Of a DNA stretch of 57,558 bases, positions 9,385 to 17,193 are shown in pieces. The notes under the pieces are model-generated. The model worked only from the letters and a program-made list of their open reading frames with translations, searched no databases and was not told the origin of the DNA. Each line of letters begins with the position of its first letter. Positions within the stretch are counted from its first letter, which is position 1. The DNA is from Comamonadaceae bacterium (GTDB taxonomy: Bacteria; Pseudomonadota; Gammaproteobacteria; Burkholderiales; Burkholderiaceae_C), in contig CANFXC010000010.1 in NCBI GenBank assembly GCA_947450765.1, positions 1-57,558 on the forward strand. The letters are read 5' to 3'. The position numbers and the translations under genes were made by a program.

Positions 9385-9476
9385 CGCATGAGCCGTGCCA
9401 TGAGTGTTGCCGTTACGGCAGCGGTCGGCGCTTAAAAAAGCACATACAAGAGCGCTGTTGAGGCATGGCTCATGCG
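9385..9476. promoter_or_regulatory. Distant inverted repeat between LysR gene and operon (candidate operator pair)
   Basis: CGCATGAGCCGTGCC at 9385-9399 is repeated in inverted form as GGCATGGCTCATGCG at 9462-9476, with 14 of 15 positions complementary. The centres are about 77 bp apart, near seven helical turns. Both arms lie in the divergent promoter region, which fits paired sites bound by a regulator tetramer, but this is inference. Confidence 0.5.
9408..9420. promoter_or_regulatory. Palindromic T-N11-A box, candidate LysR recognition site
   Basis: TGCCGTTACGGCA is a dyad with 5-bp arms that matches the LysR T-N11-A rule exactly. It sits between the two arms of the longer inverted repeat and upstream of the cysteine hydrolase start at 9488. 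Confidence 0.45.
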
Positions 9477-9487
9477 TAGTCATAGGC

Positions 9488-10345
9488 ATGAAACCTCCTG
9501 TCAGCAACTCACGCACCAAGTTGGAATCCACTTTATTCGGGCCTGCGCCCCATAACGCATGGGAACTGAGCGACAAAGGGGTGAGTCTGGTGCGTCAACC
9601 GCGCAGCACTGTTCCGGTGCAGTTTGACGCCCTGCCGCAGCGCATTGAGATCGACCTCGCTCGCAGCGCGCTGGTGGTGATCGACATGCAAAACGATTTT
9701 TGCCATCCCAAAGGCTGGTTTGGACAAAAGGGCATCAGCGTTAAACCCATGCGCAAGCCGATTGCCACCATCGCCGGTTTGTTGCCTGCCTGGCGCTCCG
9801 CTGGCGGGGCTGTCGTCTGGCTGAACTGGGGCGTTCGGCCCGACCGGCTCAACCTCAGTCCGACGGTTCAGTTCAAGGGCAAGCGCAGCGCTGATGGCGT
9901 TGGCTACGCCGAATCCTCTCCAGACGACCGTGGCTTGTCCGTGGTCGCGGGCGAGTGGGGTGCGCAAGTGATTGATGAGCTGAGCGCCGCGCCGTCAGAC
10001 ATCACTGTTTTCAAACACCGACTGAGCGGTTTCTGGGACAACGAGCTGGACAGCATCTTGCGGCAACAAGGCATCACCACCTTGTTGTTCGCCGGCGTGA
10101 ACACCGACCGCTGCGTTTTTTCTACGCTGCAGGACGCAGGTTTTTTAGGTTACGACTGCGTTCTGCTGGCGGATGCCTGCAGCACTCCGTCGCCGGCTTA
10201 TGTGAGCAAGGCGATTCACTTCATCGTGCAGCAATTACATGGCTTTGTCGCCACGACCACGGCGCTGATGCCCGCCTTAAAGGCGATCAGCAAGACACGA
10301 AAACCAAGCCATTCCCGCGTTCCAACCCAACCCAGAAAGTCCTGA
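9488..10345 (+). CDS. Isochorismatase-like cysteine hydrolase, first gene of the heterocycle operon
   Basis: The 285-aa amidohydrolase of the isochorismatase-like superfamily has the Asp-Lys-Cys triad readable as D66 (VVIDMQNDF), K176 (VFKHRLSGF) and C209 (NTDRCVFST). Superfamily members with this triad include biuret hydrolase, N-carbamoylsarcosine amidohydrolase and the ureidoacrylate hydrolase RutB, all of which cut carbamoyl-type C-N bonds. Its position with a cyanuric acid hydrolase/barbiturase-family gene makes a linear ureido or biuret product the likeliest substrate (inference). An N-terminal extension of about 50 residues precedes the fold. The ATG at 9488 is chosen because the in-frame sequence upstream to 9404 lies over the putative operators. 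The next gene starts 2 bp after its stop. Confidence 0.83.
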   Translation: MKPPVSNSRTKLESTLFGPAPHNAWELSDKGVSLVRQPRSTVPVQFDALPQRIEIDLARSALVVIDMQNDFCHPKGWFGQKGISVKPMRKPIATIAGLLPAWRSAGGAVVWLNWGVRPDRLNLSPTVQFKGKRSADGVGYAESSPDDRGLSVVAGEWGAQVIDELSAAPSDITVFKHRLSGFWDNELDSILRQQGITTLLFAGVNTDRCVFSTLQDAGFLGYDCVLLADACSTPSPAYVSKAIHFIVQQLHGFVATTTALMPALKAISKTRKPSHSRVPTQPRKS

Positions 10346-10346
10346 C

Positions 10347-11393
10347 ATGAAATTACCCAGCTGGCGCTCCATCGGCATCCACATCGGTATCGGCGCTGTT
10401 GCCTTGGCCTGCGTGCTCCCTGCCTCTGCGCAAGAGCCAACCAAGATCAAGTTCACGCTGGATTGGAAAATTCAAGGTGTTCACGCCTGGTATTACTGGG
10501 CCCACGACAAAGGCTACTTCAAGGCCGAAAACTTGGACGTGGCCATTGACCAAGGCGAGGGATCTGCCGCTGCGGTGTCACGCGTCATGTCGGGCACTTA
10601 CCAAGCGGGTGTGGGCGACATGAACGCCATCATTCAAGGTGCGGCAACGCGTCCCGGCGACGCTCCGGTGATGGTCTACATGGTCTACAGCCGCGCACCC
10701 TTTGCCCTCATCACCAAGGCCGGCAGTTCGATCAAGTCGATCAAGGATGTCGAGGGCAAAACCCTGGGCTCACCTGCTGGCGGTGCGGCGTTCAAGGTGT
10801 TCGCAGCCCTGGCGAAAAAGAACGGCATTGATGACAAAAAAGTGACCTGGACCAACATGGCGCCCAACCTTCAGGAGCAGATGCTGCTGCGAGGTCAAGT
10901 CGATGCCTCGGCCGTTTTTTCAGCCACCAGTTATATGAATTTGGTGGCGCTGGGTGTGGACCCGGACAAAGACATCAACTGGATGTTTTACAACGACAGT
11001 GGACTCGATCTGTACAGCAATGGCGTGTTGGTCTCGTCCAAACTGTTGAAAGAAAAACCAAAGGCGGTGGCGGGCATGGTCCGTGCCGTTAACCGGGCCC
11101 TGAAGGAGTGTGTTGCCAATCCTGATCCTTGCATCGACAACCTGGCCAAGAACGAGCCTTTGATCAACAAAGATATCGAAAAGCGCCGCTTGGCCTATGT
11201 CCTTAAAAGCAGCGTGTTGACACCGGAAGCCGCAGAAATCGGGCTCGGCGATGTCAAGGACGCGCGCATGTCGCGAGCCATCGCGCAGATTGTTGACAGC
11301 TATGAACTCGGCCGTACACCGACACCCGGCGAAGTGTTTGACCGCAGTTTTTTGCCGCCAAAGTCTGAGCGCTTGGTGAAGTCGGCTTTCTAA
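10347..11393 (+). CDS. NMT1/ThiY-like ABC transporter substrate-binding protein (paralogue 1)
   Basis: Periplasmic solute-binding protein, 348 aa. The signal peptide spans about residues 1-29 (cleavage near ASA|QE). The mature protein starts KIKFTLDWKIQGVHAWYYWA and contains KGYFKAENLDVAIDQGEGSA, the signature block of the NMT1/THI5-like family, whose members bind pyrimidine precursors, riboflavin, taurine and other small molecules. It is clearly paralogous to the binding protein at 12689-13708. It is packed between the cysteine hydrolase (2 bp) and the deaminase-like gene (1 bp), so it is translationally coupled to catabolic enzymes. It presumably feeds the ATPase/permease at 17194-18848. 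Ligand unknown; a pyrimidine- or triazine-like ring is inferred. Confidence 0.87.
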   Translation: MKLPSWRSIGIHIGIGAVALACVLPASAQEPTKIKFTLDWKIQGVHAWYYWAHDKGYFKAENLDVAIDQGEGSAAAVSRVMSGTYQAGVGDMNAIIQGAATRPGDAPVMVYMVYSRAPFALITKAGSSIKSIKDVEGKTLGSPAGGAAFKVFAALAKKNGIDDKKVTWTNMAPNLQEQMLLRGQVDASAVFSATSYMNLVALGVDPDKDINWMFYNDSGLDLYSNGVLVSSKLLKEKPKAVAGMVRAVNRALKECVANPDPCIDNLAKNEPLINKDIEKRRLAYVLKSSVLTPEAAEIGLGDVKDARMSRAIAQIVDSYELGRTPTPGEVFDRSFLPPKSERLVKSAF

Positions 11394-11394
11394 G

Positions 11395-12660
11395 ATGACG
11401 CAGACTGTGCCAACTGACATGAACACGAACTGGGCGATCCGCAACGCGGTCTTGCCCGGACGGGAAGGCCGCTGGTTTATCTCAATGGCCGCCGGTCTCA
11501 TCACCGACGTCAGGGCCGATGCCGATTTTGACGGCACGTGTGAGCGTCAAGCCGTCTGGGATGCGCAGGGTCGCTTGGTCTCACTTGGATTTGTTGACCC
11601 GCATGTGCACCTGGACAAGGCCCTGACCGGCGACCGCAGCGCTGATGCGGTTGACCTCAACACGGCTATTCGCGCGGTCAGGCAACTCAAGTCGAACTTC
11701 ACGGTTGAAGATGTCGCGAACCGAGCGCGACGTGGTCTTGAAATGGGTCTGGCCCACGGCACCACCACGGCGCGCACCAACTGCGAAGTCGATCGATTCA
11801 TTGGACAACGAGCCGTCCAGGGCATTCAGACAGCCGCACGGGAACTGGCGGGTCAAGTCGATTTGCAGGTCATCGCCTTTCCTCAGGAAGGTTGGTTTGA
11901 GACCGCCGGATCCATCGAAGATGGTGCGGGCTCACACGTCACCCAAGCGATTGAGGGCGGTCTGCGCATCGTTGGCGGCAACGTCAACGCACGTCTCTGG
12001 CCTTCAGACCCCGAGCGCCAAGTTGACGAAACCTTTGCGCTGGCGGCGAAACACGGCTGCGACATTGACTATCACCTGGACAACTGGGACAGCGCTGACG
12101 CTTTCACCTTGCCCTATGTGGCGCAGAAAACCATTGCGCAGGGTTGGCAAGGGCGTGTGGCGGTCTCGCACATTGCATCCCTAGCCTACGTCAATGATGC
12201 CGTAGCCGCCAACACCATCGATCTGATCAAACAGGCCGATCTTCAGGTCTGCGTGTTGCCAACGCGCATGCGTCTGACGCGCGTGCTGGAACTGATGGAG
12301 GCGGGTGTCAACGTGTCTTGTGGCACGGACAACATGCGTGATCCATTTGTCAGGTTTGGCGATGCCGATCCGCTCAAGGCACTGCTGCTGTTGGCGCAAA
12401 TCACCCACCAGTTGCACAACGCCGGACTCGAAAAAATCTGGCAAACCATGACCACCAACTCAGCACGCATGTTGCGCCTCGCTAACCACGGTCTGTCGGC
12501 CGGTTGTGCTGCCGACTTGGTGGTGTTCGATGCCCGCTCCGCGCCTGAAGCCATTTTGTTGCAGGCCGCCAAGCTCGCCGTTGTCAAAAGTGGCGTTCAG
12601 GTTTCGGGGCCGTTGCAGGTCGCTCCTTCACAGTTTTCCCCGTTGCTCACTTCTCTTTAA
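11395..12660 (+). CDS. Cytosine deaminase-like amidohydrolase with altered catalytic residue
   Basis: The 421-aa amidohydrolase superfamily enzyme is most like CodA. Metal-ligand positions are conserved: H70 and H72 (DPHVHLDKAL), H227 (DYHLDN), H259 (VSHIAS) and D312 (GTDNMRDPF). The FPQEG substrate-pocket block is also present at about 162-166. E. coli CodA has His-Cys-Asp-Glu at the third ligand, where Glu217 shuttles the proton; here the string is HLDN, so the Glu position is Asn230. That argues against a standard cytosine deaminase and leaves an altered deaminase or an amide/ring hydrolase as options. It sits between the two binding-protein paralogues in the operon. Confidence 0.8.
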   Translation: MTQTVPTDMNTNWAIRNAVLPGREGRWFISMAAGLITDVRADADFDGTCERQAVWDAQGRLVSLGFVDPHVHLDKALTGDRSADAVDLNTAIRAVRQLKSNFTVEDVANRARRGLEMGLAHGTTTARTNCEVDRFIGQRAVQGIQTAARELAGQVDLQVIAFPQEGWFETAGSIEDGAGSHVTQAIEGGLRIVGGNVNARLWPSDPERQVDETFALAAKHGCDIDYHLDNWDSADAFTLPYVAQKTIAQGWQGRVAVSHIASLAYVNDAVAANTIDLIKQADLQVCVLPTRMRLTRVLELMEAGVNVSCGTDNMRDPFVRFGDADPLKALLLLAQITHQLHNAGLEKIWQTMTTNSARMLRLANHGLSAGCAADLVVFDARSAPEAILLQAAKLAVVKSGVQVSGPLQVAPSQFSPLLTSL

Positions 12661-12688
12661 TTCATTCACCCACCACATAGGAATCCAC

Positions 12689-13708
12689 ATGAAATTTAAT
12701 CGCCGCATTGCCGTGCTCAGCCTGTGCGCTGCACTCTTACCTGCCGCATCGTTTGCGCAGACCAAGATCAAGATGGTCTTGAACTGGAAGTACCAAGGTC
12801 CGCAGGCCTGGTTTTTTGTGGCTCAAGACAAGGGCTATTTCAAAGCCGAAGGTCTTGACGTAGAAATCGACCAGGGCGAGGGCTCGTCTGCCCCCATCGC
12901 CAAGGTGGCCAGTGGCGCTTACGACGCAGGTTTTGGTGACATCAATGCGCTGATCGACTTCGCTGCTAAACGGCCCGCCGAAGCACCTGTGGGCGTTTAC
13001 ATGCTTTACAACACGCCACCGTTCACCATTGCGGTTAAAAAAGACGGCCCGATCCGCACGCCGAAAGACCTCGAAGGAAAAACGGTGGGTGGCCCGGCCA
13101 ATGACGGCGCGCTCAAGCTGTTCCCGGCCTTCTCGAAAGCCGCCAAGCTTGACGCGAGCAAGATCGCCATCAGCAACATGGCCCCTAATCTGCGCGAGCA
13201 AATGCTGATTCGCGGCCAGGTCGATGGCGTGTTCGGCTATATCAACACGATTTACTTCAGCGCCAAGTTGGTCGGCCTTGATCCTGAGAAAGATTTGCGC
13301 TTCATCAACTATGGCGATTTCGGTCTTGACCTTTACTCCAACACGATTCTTTTCTCCCGCAATTTTGTACGCGACAACCCCAAGGCTGTGCAGGGCTTCT
13401 TGAAGGCGCTGAACCGCGCCATCGTCGACACCGTGGCCAACCCAGAACTGGCCATGGACTCGCTGATGAAGCGTGAGCCGCTGCTCAAACGTGACGTTGA
13501 AAAAGAGCGTCTGGTCGCCACCCTCAAAGCAGAGATGAGCCACCCCGAGATCGCCAAAATTGGCCTGGGTGATGTGGACTCTGTGCGCCTGAAGCGCTCT
13601 ATCGGTGTCGTGGTCGAGGCCAACCAGTTGACCCGCACACCACTCCCTGAAGAAGTGTTCAACCGCAGCTTTTTGCCAGCGCGTGCTGAGCGACCTTCCA
13701 AACTTTGA
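12689..13708 (+). CDS. NMT1/ThiY-like ABC transporter substrate-binding protein (paralogue 2)
   Basis: Periplasmic binding protein, 339 aa, with a signal peptide of about 23 residues (cleavage near SFA|QT). The mature part begins KIKMVLNWKYQGPQAWFFVA and carries KGYFKAEGLDVEIDQGEGSS, closely matching the paralogue at 10347-11393 throughout, including the C-terminal FNRSFLP block. The tandem pair points to a duplication, with each copy possibly binding a different ligand for the single ABC ATPase/permease pair downstream. The frame is open upstream to 12506 inside the preceding gene; the ATG at 12689 places the signal peptide correctly. The SDR gene follows after 21 bp. Confidence 0.87.
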   Translation: MKFNRRIAVLSLCAALLPAASFAQTKIKMVLNWKYQGPQAWFFVAQDKGYFKAEGLDVEIDQGEGSSAPIAKVASGAYDAGFGDINALIDFAAKRPAEAPVGVYMLYNTPPFTIAVKKDGPIRTPKDLEGKTVGGPANDGALKLFPAFSKAAKLDASKIAISNMAPNLREQMLIRGQVDGVFGYINTIYFSAKLVGLDPEKDLRFINYGDFGLDLYSNTILFSRNFVRDNPKAVQGFLKALNRAIVDTVANPELAMDSLMKREPLLKRDVEKERLVATLKAEMSHPEIAKIGLGDVDSVRLKRSIGVVVEANQLTRTPLPEEVFNRSFLPARAERPSKL

Positions 13709-13729
13709 GTTGATCGAAAGACTATTGCC

Positions 13730-14521
13730 ATGAACCTTCAACTCAAAGACAAGGTGACTGTGATCACCGGTCCAGCCAAGGGAATGGGCCGGGCGGTGAC
13801 GCTGGCCTTCGCCCAAGAGGGCGCTAAGCTGGTGCTGGCTGGCCGGGACATCGACGCTATCGAACCGGTGGCAGCTGAAGCCCGTGCGCTGGGTGTCGAC
13901 GTGCTGGTGGTGCCGTGTGACATGACCGACGCCGAGCAGACCGAGGCACTGGCGGCTGCGGCCACCAGTCGATTCGGCCGCATTGATATTCTGGTCAACG
14001 TGGCCGGTGGCTCAGGCCCGATTGGCAAGACGGGTTGGGAAACCACGGCGGCTGAGTTTTCTGCCATCGTTGAACTCAACATGACCGGCTGCTTCAACAC
14101 CATGCACGCTGTTTTGCCGGGCATGGTTGAACGCCAGAGCGGAAAGGTCGTCAATGTGGGCGGCACGTTTGGCATGCGGGGTCGCGCTGGGCGGACGGCG
14201 TATTCCGCCTCCAAGTGGGGTCTGCGCGGTATCACCAAAAGTTTTGCGCTGGAAGCCGGCCCGTACGGGATCAATGTGAATTGCGTCGCACCCGGCATGG
14301 TCGATGGCCCGCGCTTTCGTGAGAAGGTCTGCGCCAACATGGCCGACAAGCTGGGCATCTCGCTGGACGAAGCCATGACGCGGCATGCCGCTGACTACGC
14401 CTTGCGACGTGTTTCAACCGACACCGACATCGCCAATGCTTGCCTGTTTTTAGCCAGTGACGTGTCGCGCCAGATCACCGGTGTGGACTTGCCGGTTGAC
14501 GGCGGATGGGCGATGTTGTGA
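13730..14521 (+). CDS. Short-chain dehydrogenase/reductase lacking the usual catalytic serine
   Basis: The 263-aa classical SDR has a nucleotide-binding TGPAKGMG at about residues 14-21, the structural NVAGG, and the YSASK active-site Tyr/Lys. In classical SDRs a catalytic Ser lies 13 residues before the Tyr; here the segment reads VNVGGTFGMRGRAGRTAYSASK in outline, with Gly at that position and Thr next to it. Activity may use the Thr, or the enzyme may be a variant subfamily. The C-terminus ends GVDLPVDGGWAML, typical of the family. It is translationally coupled to the next gene: its TGA shares an A with the following ATG. Substrate is unknown; a redox step on a ring or ring-opened intermediate is inferred from context. 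Confidence 0.85.
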   Translation: MNLQLKDKVTVITGPAKGMGRAVTLAFAQEGAKLVLAGRDIDAIEPVAAEARALGVDVLVVPCDMTDAEQTEALAAAATSRFGRIDILVNVAGGSGPIGKTGWETTAAEFSAIVELNMTGCFNTMHAVLPGMVERQSGKVVNVGGTFGMRGRAGRTAYSASKWGLRGITKSFALEAGPYGINVNCVAPGMVDGPRFREKVCANMADKLGISLDEAMTRHAADYALRRVSTDTDIANACLFLASDVSRQITGVDLPVDGGWAML

Positions 14522-16020
14522 TGAACCACACCATGAAAGAAGTCGACTTGGTGATTCGCGGCGCACGCGTGGTGTCCGGTGACCAGATCATTGAAGCCTC
14601 AGTCGCTATTGCTGGTGAACTCATCGTGGCTGTGGGTCATGATGATGTGATGCCTTCTGCGCGCCAAGAGATGCGTGCCGACGGCATGTACCTGCTGCCA
14701 GGTGCAATTGACAGCCATGTTCATTTTCGGGACCCCGGTTATCCGAACAAAGAAACCTGGAAAACCGGTTCTGCAGCCGCTGCCTGTGGCGGCGTCACAA
14801 CCGTGTTTGAAATGCCGAACACGAATCCTCCGACAGGCACCGTCGAGGCCTTGCGCATCAAACAGAAAGCCGCTGAGTCTTCGTATGTTGACTTCGGGAT
14901 TCACGGGCTCTTGGGCGACGACTCGGTAGACCGGCTTGAAGAATTGCTGGACGCCGGGGTCACCAGCTTCAAGGCTTTTGTGGGTAATACCTTTGGCAAC
15001 TTGCCAGCGCCCAGTGACGGCGCGCTGCTGGAAGGTTTTGAGAAGTTAGCCCCGCTGGGTATCCGGACCGTGGTGCATGCCGAGAATTCATCCATCTTGT
15101 CGCGGCGCCAGCAGCACATGCAGGCCGCTGGCCGCATCGACGCCTTTGCCCACTTGGCTGCCCGCCCTGCGGTGGCTGAGATCGAAGCCATTGGGCGCGT
15201 GCTGACGCTGGCCGAATGGACTGGCGCGCGCGTCCACATTGCACACCACAGCGCGGCTGATTCGCTGTACCTGCTGCGTGAAGCCAAGCGGCGGGGTGTC
15301 GATGTCACTGCTGAAACCTGCCCGCAATATTTGCTGCTCAACACGGATCACATGCGGACCTTGGGCGGCATCATGCGGCTCAATCCGCCTATCCGCGAAG
15401 CGCGCCACAACCAGCCGCTGTGGGATGCCTTGATGGACGGCACCATCGACATGATCGCGACCGATCACGCGCCGCACTCGCCGGATGAAAAAACCCGCGA
15501 AAGTATTTGGGACTGCGACTGCGGTTTCCCGGGTGTCGAAACCCAGATGCCGTTGATGTTGACGGAAGTCAACAAAGCGCGCGCGACCTTGATGGACTAT
15601 GTCCGGTGGAGCGCGGTTGCGCCTGCCAAAGCCTGGGGACTTTTTGGGACCAAGGGCATCATCGCACCCGGGGCACATGCCGACATTGCGATCGTCGACA
15701 TGTCCCTCGCAGGCGTGCTCTCGCAAAATCGCCTGCAAAGTATCAGCAAGATTTCGCCATGGAATGGTCGTGCCGTGCAGGGTTATCCAGTGCACACGCT
15801 GGTGCGCGGGCGTTTTGTCATGCAACACGGCAAGCTGGTGGCTGAAGCCGCCGGTTGGGGACGCTCCGTCAAGAGCGTGCAAAAAATGCCGACTCCGAAG
15901 CCGCGCAACACAGAGCACTACACCAGCGCTATCTTGCAGACACCGGCGGGAGTTCCGGTGAACGCGCTGCCATCCGCTGAAGTCATGGCGGCCTTGCTGC
16001 ATCCGAAAGTTGAGCCATGA
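14521..16020 (+). CDS. Dihydroorotase/allantoinase/hydantoinase-like cyclic amidohydrolase
   Basis: The 499-aa binuclear-metal cyclic amidohydrolase has first ligands H66 and H68 (IDSHVHFRDPG). The carbamylated Lys is about K151 (TSFKAFVGN). Further ligands are H186 (VVHAEN), H242 (HIAHHSA) and the Asp in IATDHAPHS. These enzymes open cyclic amides such as dihydropyrimidines, hydantoins or allantoin. The block order is most like allantoinase/dihydroorotase, with about 50 extra C-terminal residues. The ATG at 14521 overlaps the SDR stop (TGATG), and its own stop overlaps the next start (ATGA), so the SDR, this gene and the ring-opening hydrolase are a coupled trio. Exact substrate unknown. Confidence 0.85.
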   Translation: MNHTMKEVDLVIRGARVVSGDQIIEASVAIAGELIVAVGHDDVMPSARQEMRADGMYLLPGAIDSHVHFRDPGYPNKETWKTGSAAAACGGVTTVFEMPNTNPPTGTVEALRIKQKAAESSYVDFGIHGLLGDDSVDRLEELLDAGVTSFKAFVGNTFGNLPAPSDGALLEGFEKLAPLGIRTVVHAENSSILSRRQQHMQAAGRIDAFAHLAARPAVAEIEAIGRVLTLAEWTGARVHIAHHSAADSLYLLREAKRRGVDVTAETCPQYLLLNTDHMRTLGGIMRLNPPIREARHNQPLWDALMDGTIDMIATDHAPHSPDEKTRESIWDCDCGFPGVETQMPLMLTEVNKARATLMDYVRWSAVAPAKAWGLFGTKGIIAPGAHADIAIVDMSLAGVLSQNRLQSISKISPWNGRAVQGYPVHTLVRGRFVMQHGKLVAEAAGWGRSVKSVQKMPTPKPRNTEHYTSAILQTPAGVPVNALPSAEVMAALLHPKVEP

Positions 16021-17162
16021 CTCCAACCCAATCTCAACAAGTCGAGGTCTGGCGCATCCCTTGCCGTGGCCCGGGAGATTTGTCGGGCGTGCAAGCGCTG
16101 ATTGACTCTGGCGAGTTGCTGCCTGCCGAGGTTGTGGCGGTGATGGGTAAGACTGAGGGCAATGGTTGTGTGAACGACTTCACGCGCGAATACGCCAGCA
16201 GTGCTTGGTGCCATTTGCTGGCGCCAGCCTTAGGCTGCACACCAGCGCAGGTGCATGGCCGTGTGGCCTTGGTGATGTCTGGCGGAACCGAGGGCGTTTT
16301 GTCACCGCATTTCACGGTCTTCACCCGTCGCTGGGTATCTGCTTCTGAGGGCCATGCGTTCGCTGAAAAGCGTTTGGTTCTGGGGATTGCCCATACGCGC
16401 GATTTCCTGCCTGAAGAAATGGGACGCTCCGCACAGATCAAAGCCACACAGGACGCCACGCTGGAAGCGATGCGCGACGCAGGCATCACCAACGCAGCAG
16501 ATGTGCATTTTGTGCAAGTCAAATGTCCTTTGCTGACGGCCGCTAAAACAGCGGATGCGCTGTCACGCGGCTGCTCACCGGTGACGCATGACAGTTACGA
16601 GTCGATGGGCTATTCACGCGGTGCGTCAGCCCTTGGCGTAGCGCTGGCACTCCATGAGGTGACGCCTGAGCAGGTGAGTGACGCGGTGGTATTGACCGAG
16701 TGGACACTTTATTCTGAGCGGGCTTCTGTGTCGGCTGGCATTGAGCTCGAAGGCAATGTCGTGATCGTGCTGGGCGAGGCTGTTGGCAGCGCTTCAACCC
16801 TGCGCATTGCACACACCGTCATGGCAGATGCCATCGATGCGGCCAGTGTGCGAAAACTGTTGCAGGATGCTTTTGGCTTAGACCCTGACCGCGATCAGGC
16901 GGAGGTGTCGGCGCGGGTGGTGAACCTGTTGGCTAAAGCCGAGGCCAGTCCAAACGCGTTGGTGCGCGGTGTGCGCCACACCATGCTGAATGACTCGGAC
17001 ATTCATTCCACGCGCCATGCTCGCGCCGTGGTGGGGGCGGTCTTGGCGTCTGTGGTGGGGCAGGGCGCACTGTACGTTTCTGGCGGTGCCGAGCACCAAG
17101 GCCCGGCCGGTGGCGGGCCCTTGGCCGCGATCGTCCGAATGCCCAGTCGCGCCGCGATTTAG
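16017..17162 (+). CDS. Ring-opening amidohydrolase of the cyanuric acid hydrolase/barbiturase family
   Basis: The 381-aa member of the rare AtzD/barbiturase fold has three internal repeats, each contributing a Ser-Lys pair. The pairs are readable as K45 (VMGKTEGNG) with S88 (VMSGGTEG), K169 (VQVKCPLL) with S239 (VSAGIELE), and K307 (LAKAEASP) with S355 (VSGGAEHQGP). The GNGCVNDFTREYA block matches cyanuric acid hydrolase (AtzD) better than the barbiturase pattern I recall, so cyanuric acid hydrolase activity (to carboxybiuret, then biuret) is favoured but not proven. No allophanate hydrolase is in the window. Translation is coupled to the upstream amidohydrolase by a 4-bp overlap. Confidence 0.88.
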   Translation: MTPTQSQQVEVWRIPCRGPGDLSGVQALIDSGELLPAEVVAVMGKTEGNGCVNDFTREYASSAWCHLLAPALGCTPAQVHGRVALVMSGGTEGVLSPHFTVFTRRWVSASEGHAFAEKRLVLGIAHTRDFLPEEMGRSAQIKATQDATLEAMRDAGITNAADVHFVQVKCPLLTAAKTADALSRGCSPVTHDSYESMGYSRGASALGVALALHEVTPEQVSDAVVLTEWTLYSERASVSAGIELEGNVVIVLGEAVGSASTLRIAHTVMADAIDAASVRKLLQDAFGLDPDRDQAEVSARVVNLLAKAEASPNALVRGVRHTMLNDSDIHSTRHARAVVGAVLASVVGQGALYVSGGAEHQGPAGGGPLAAIVRMPSRAAI

Positions 17163-17193
17163 CAGTTGCATTTGAAATCAAGTGAAAGAAGTC

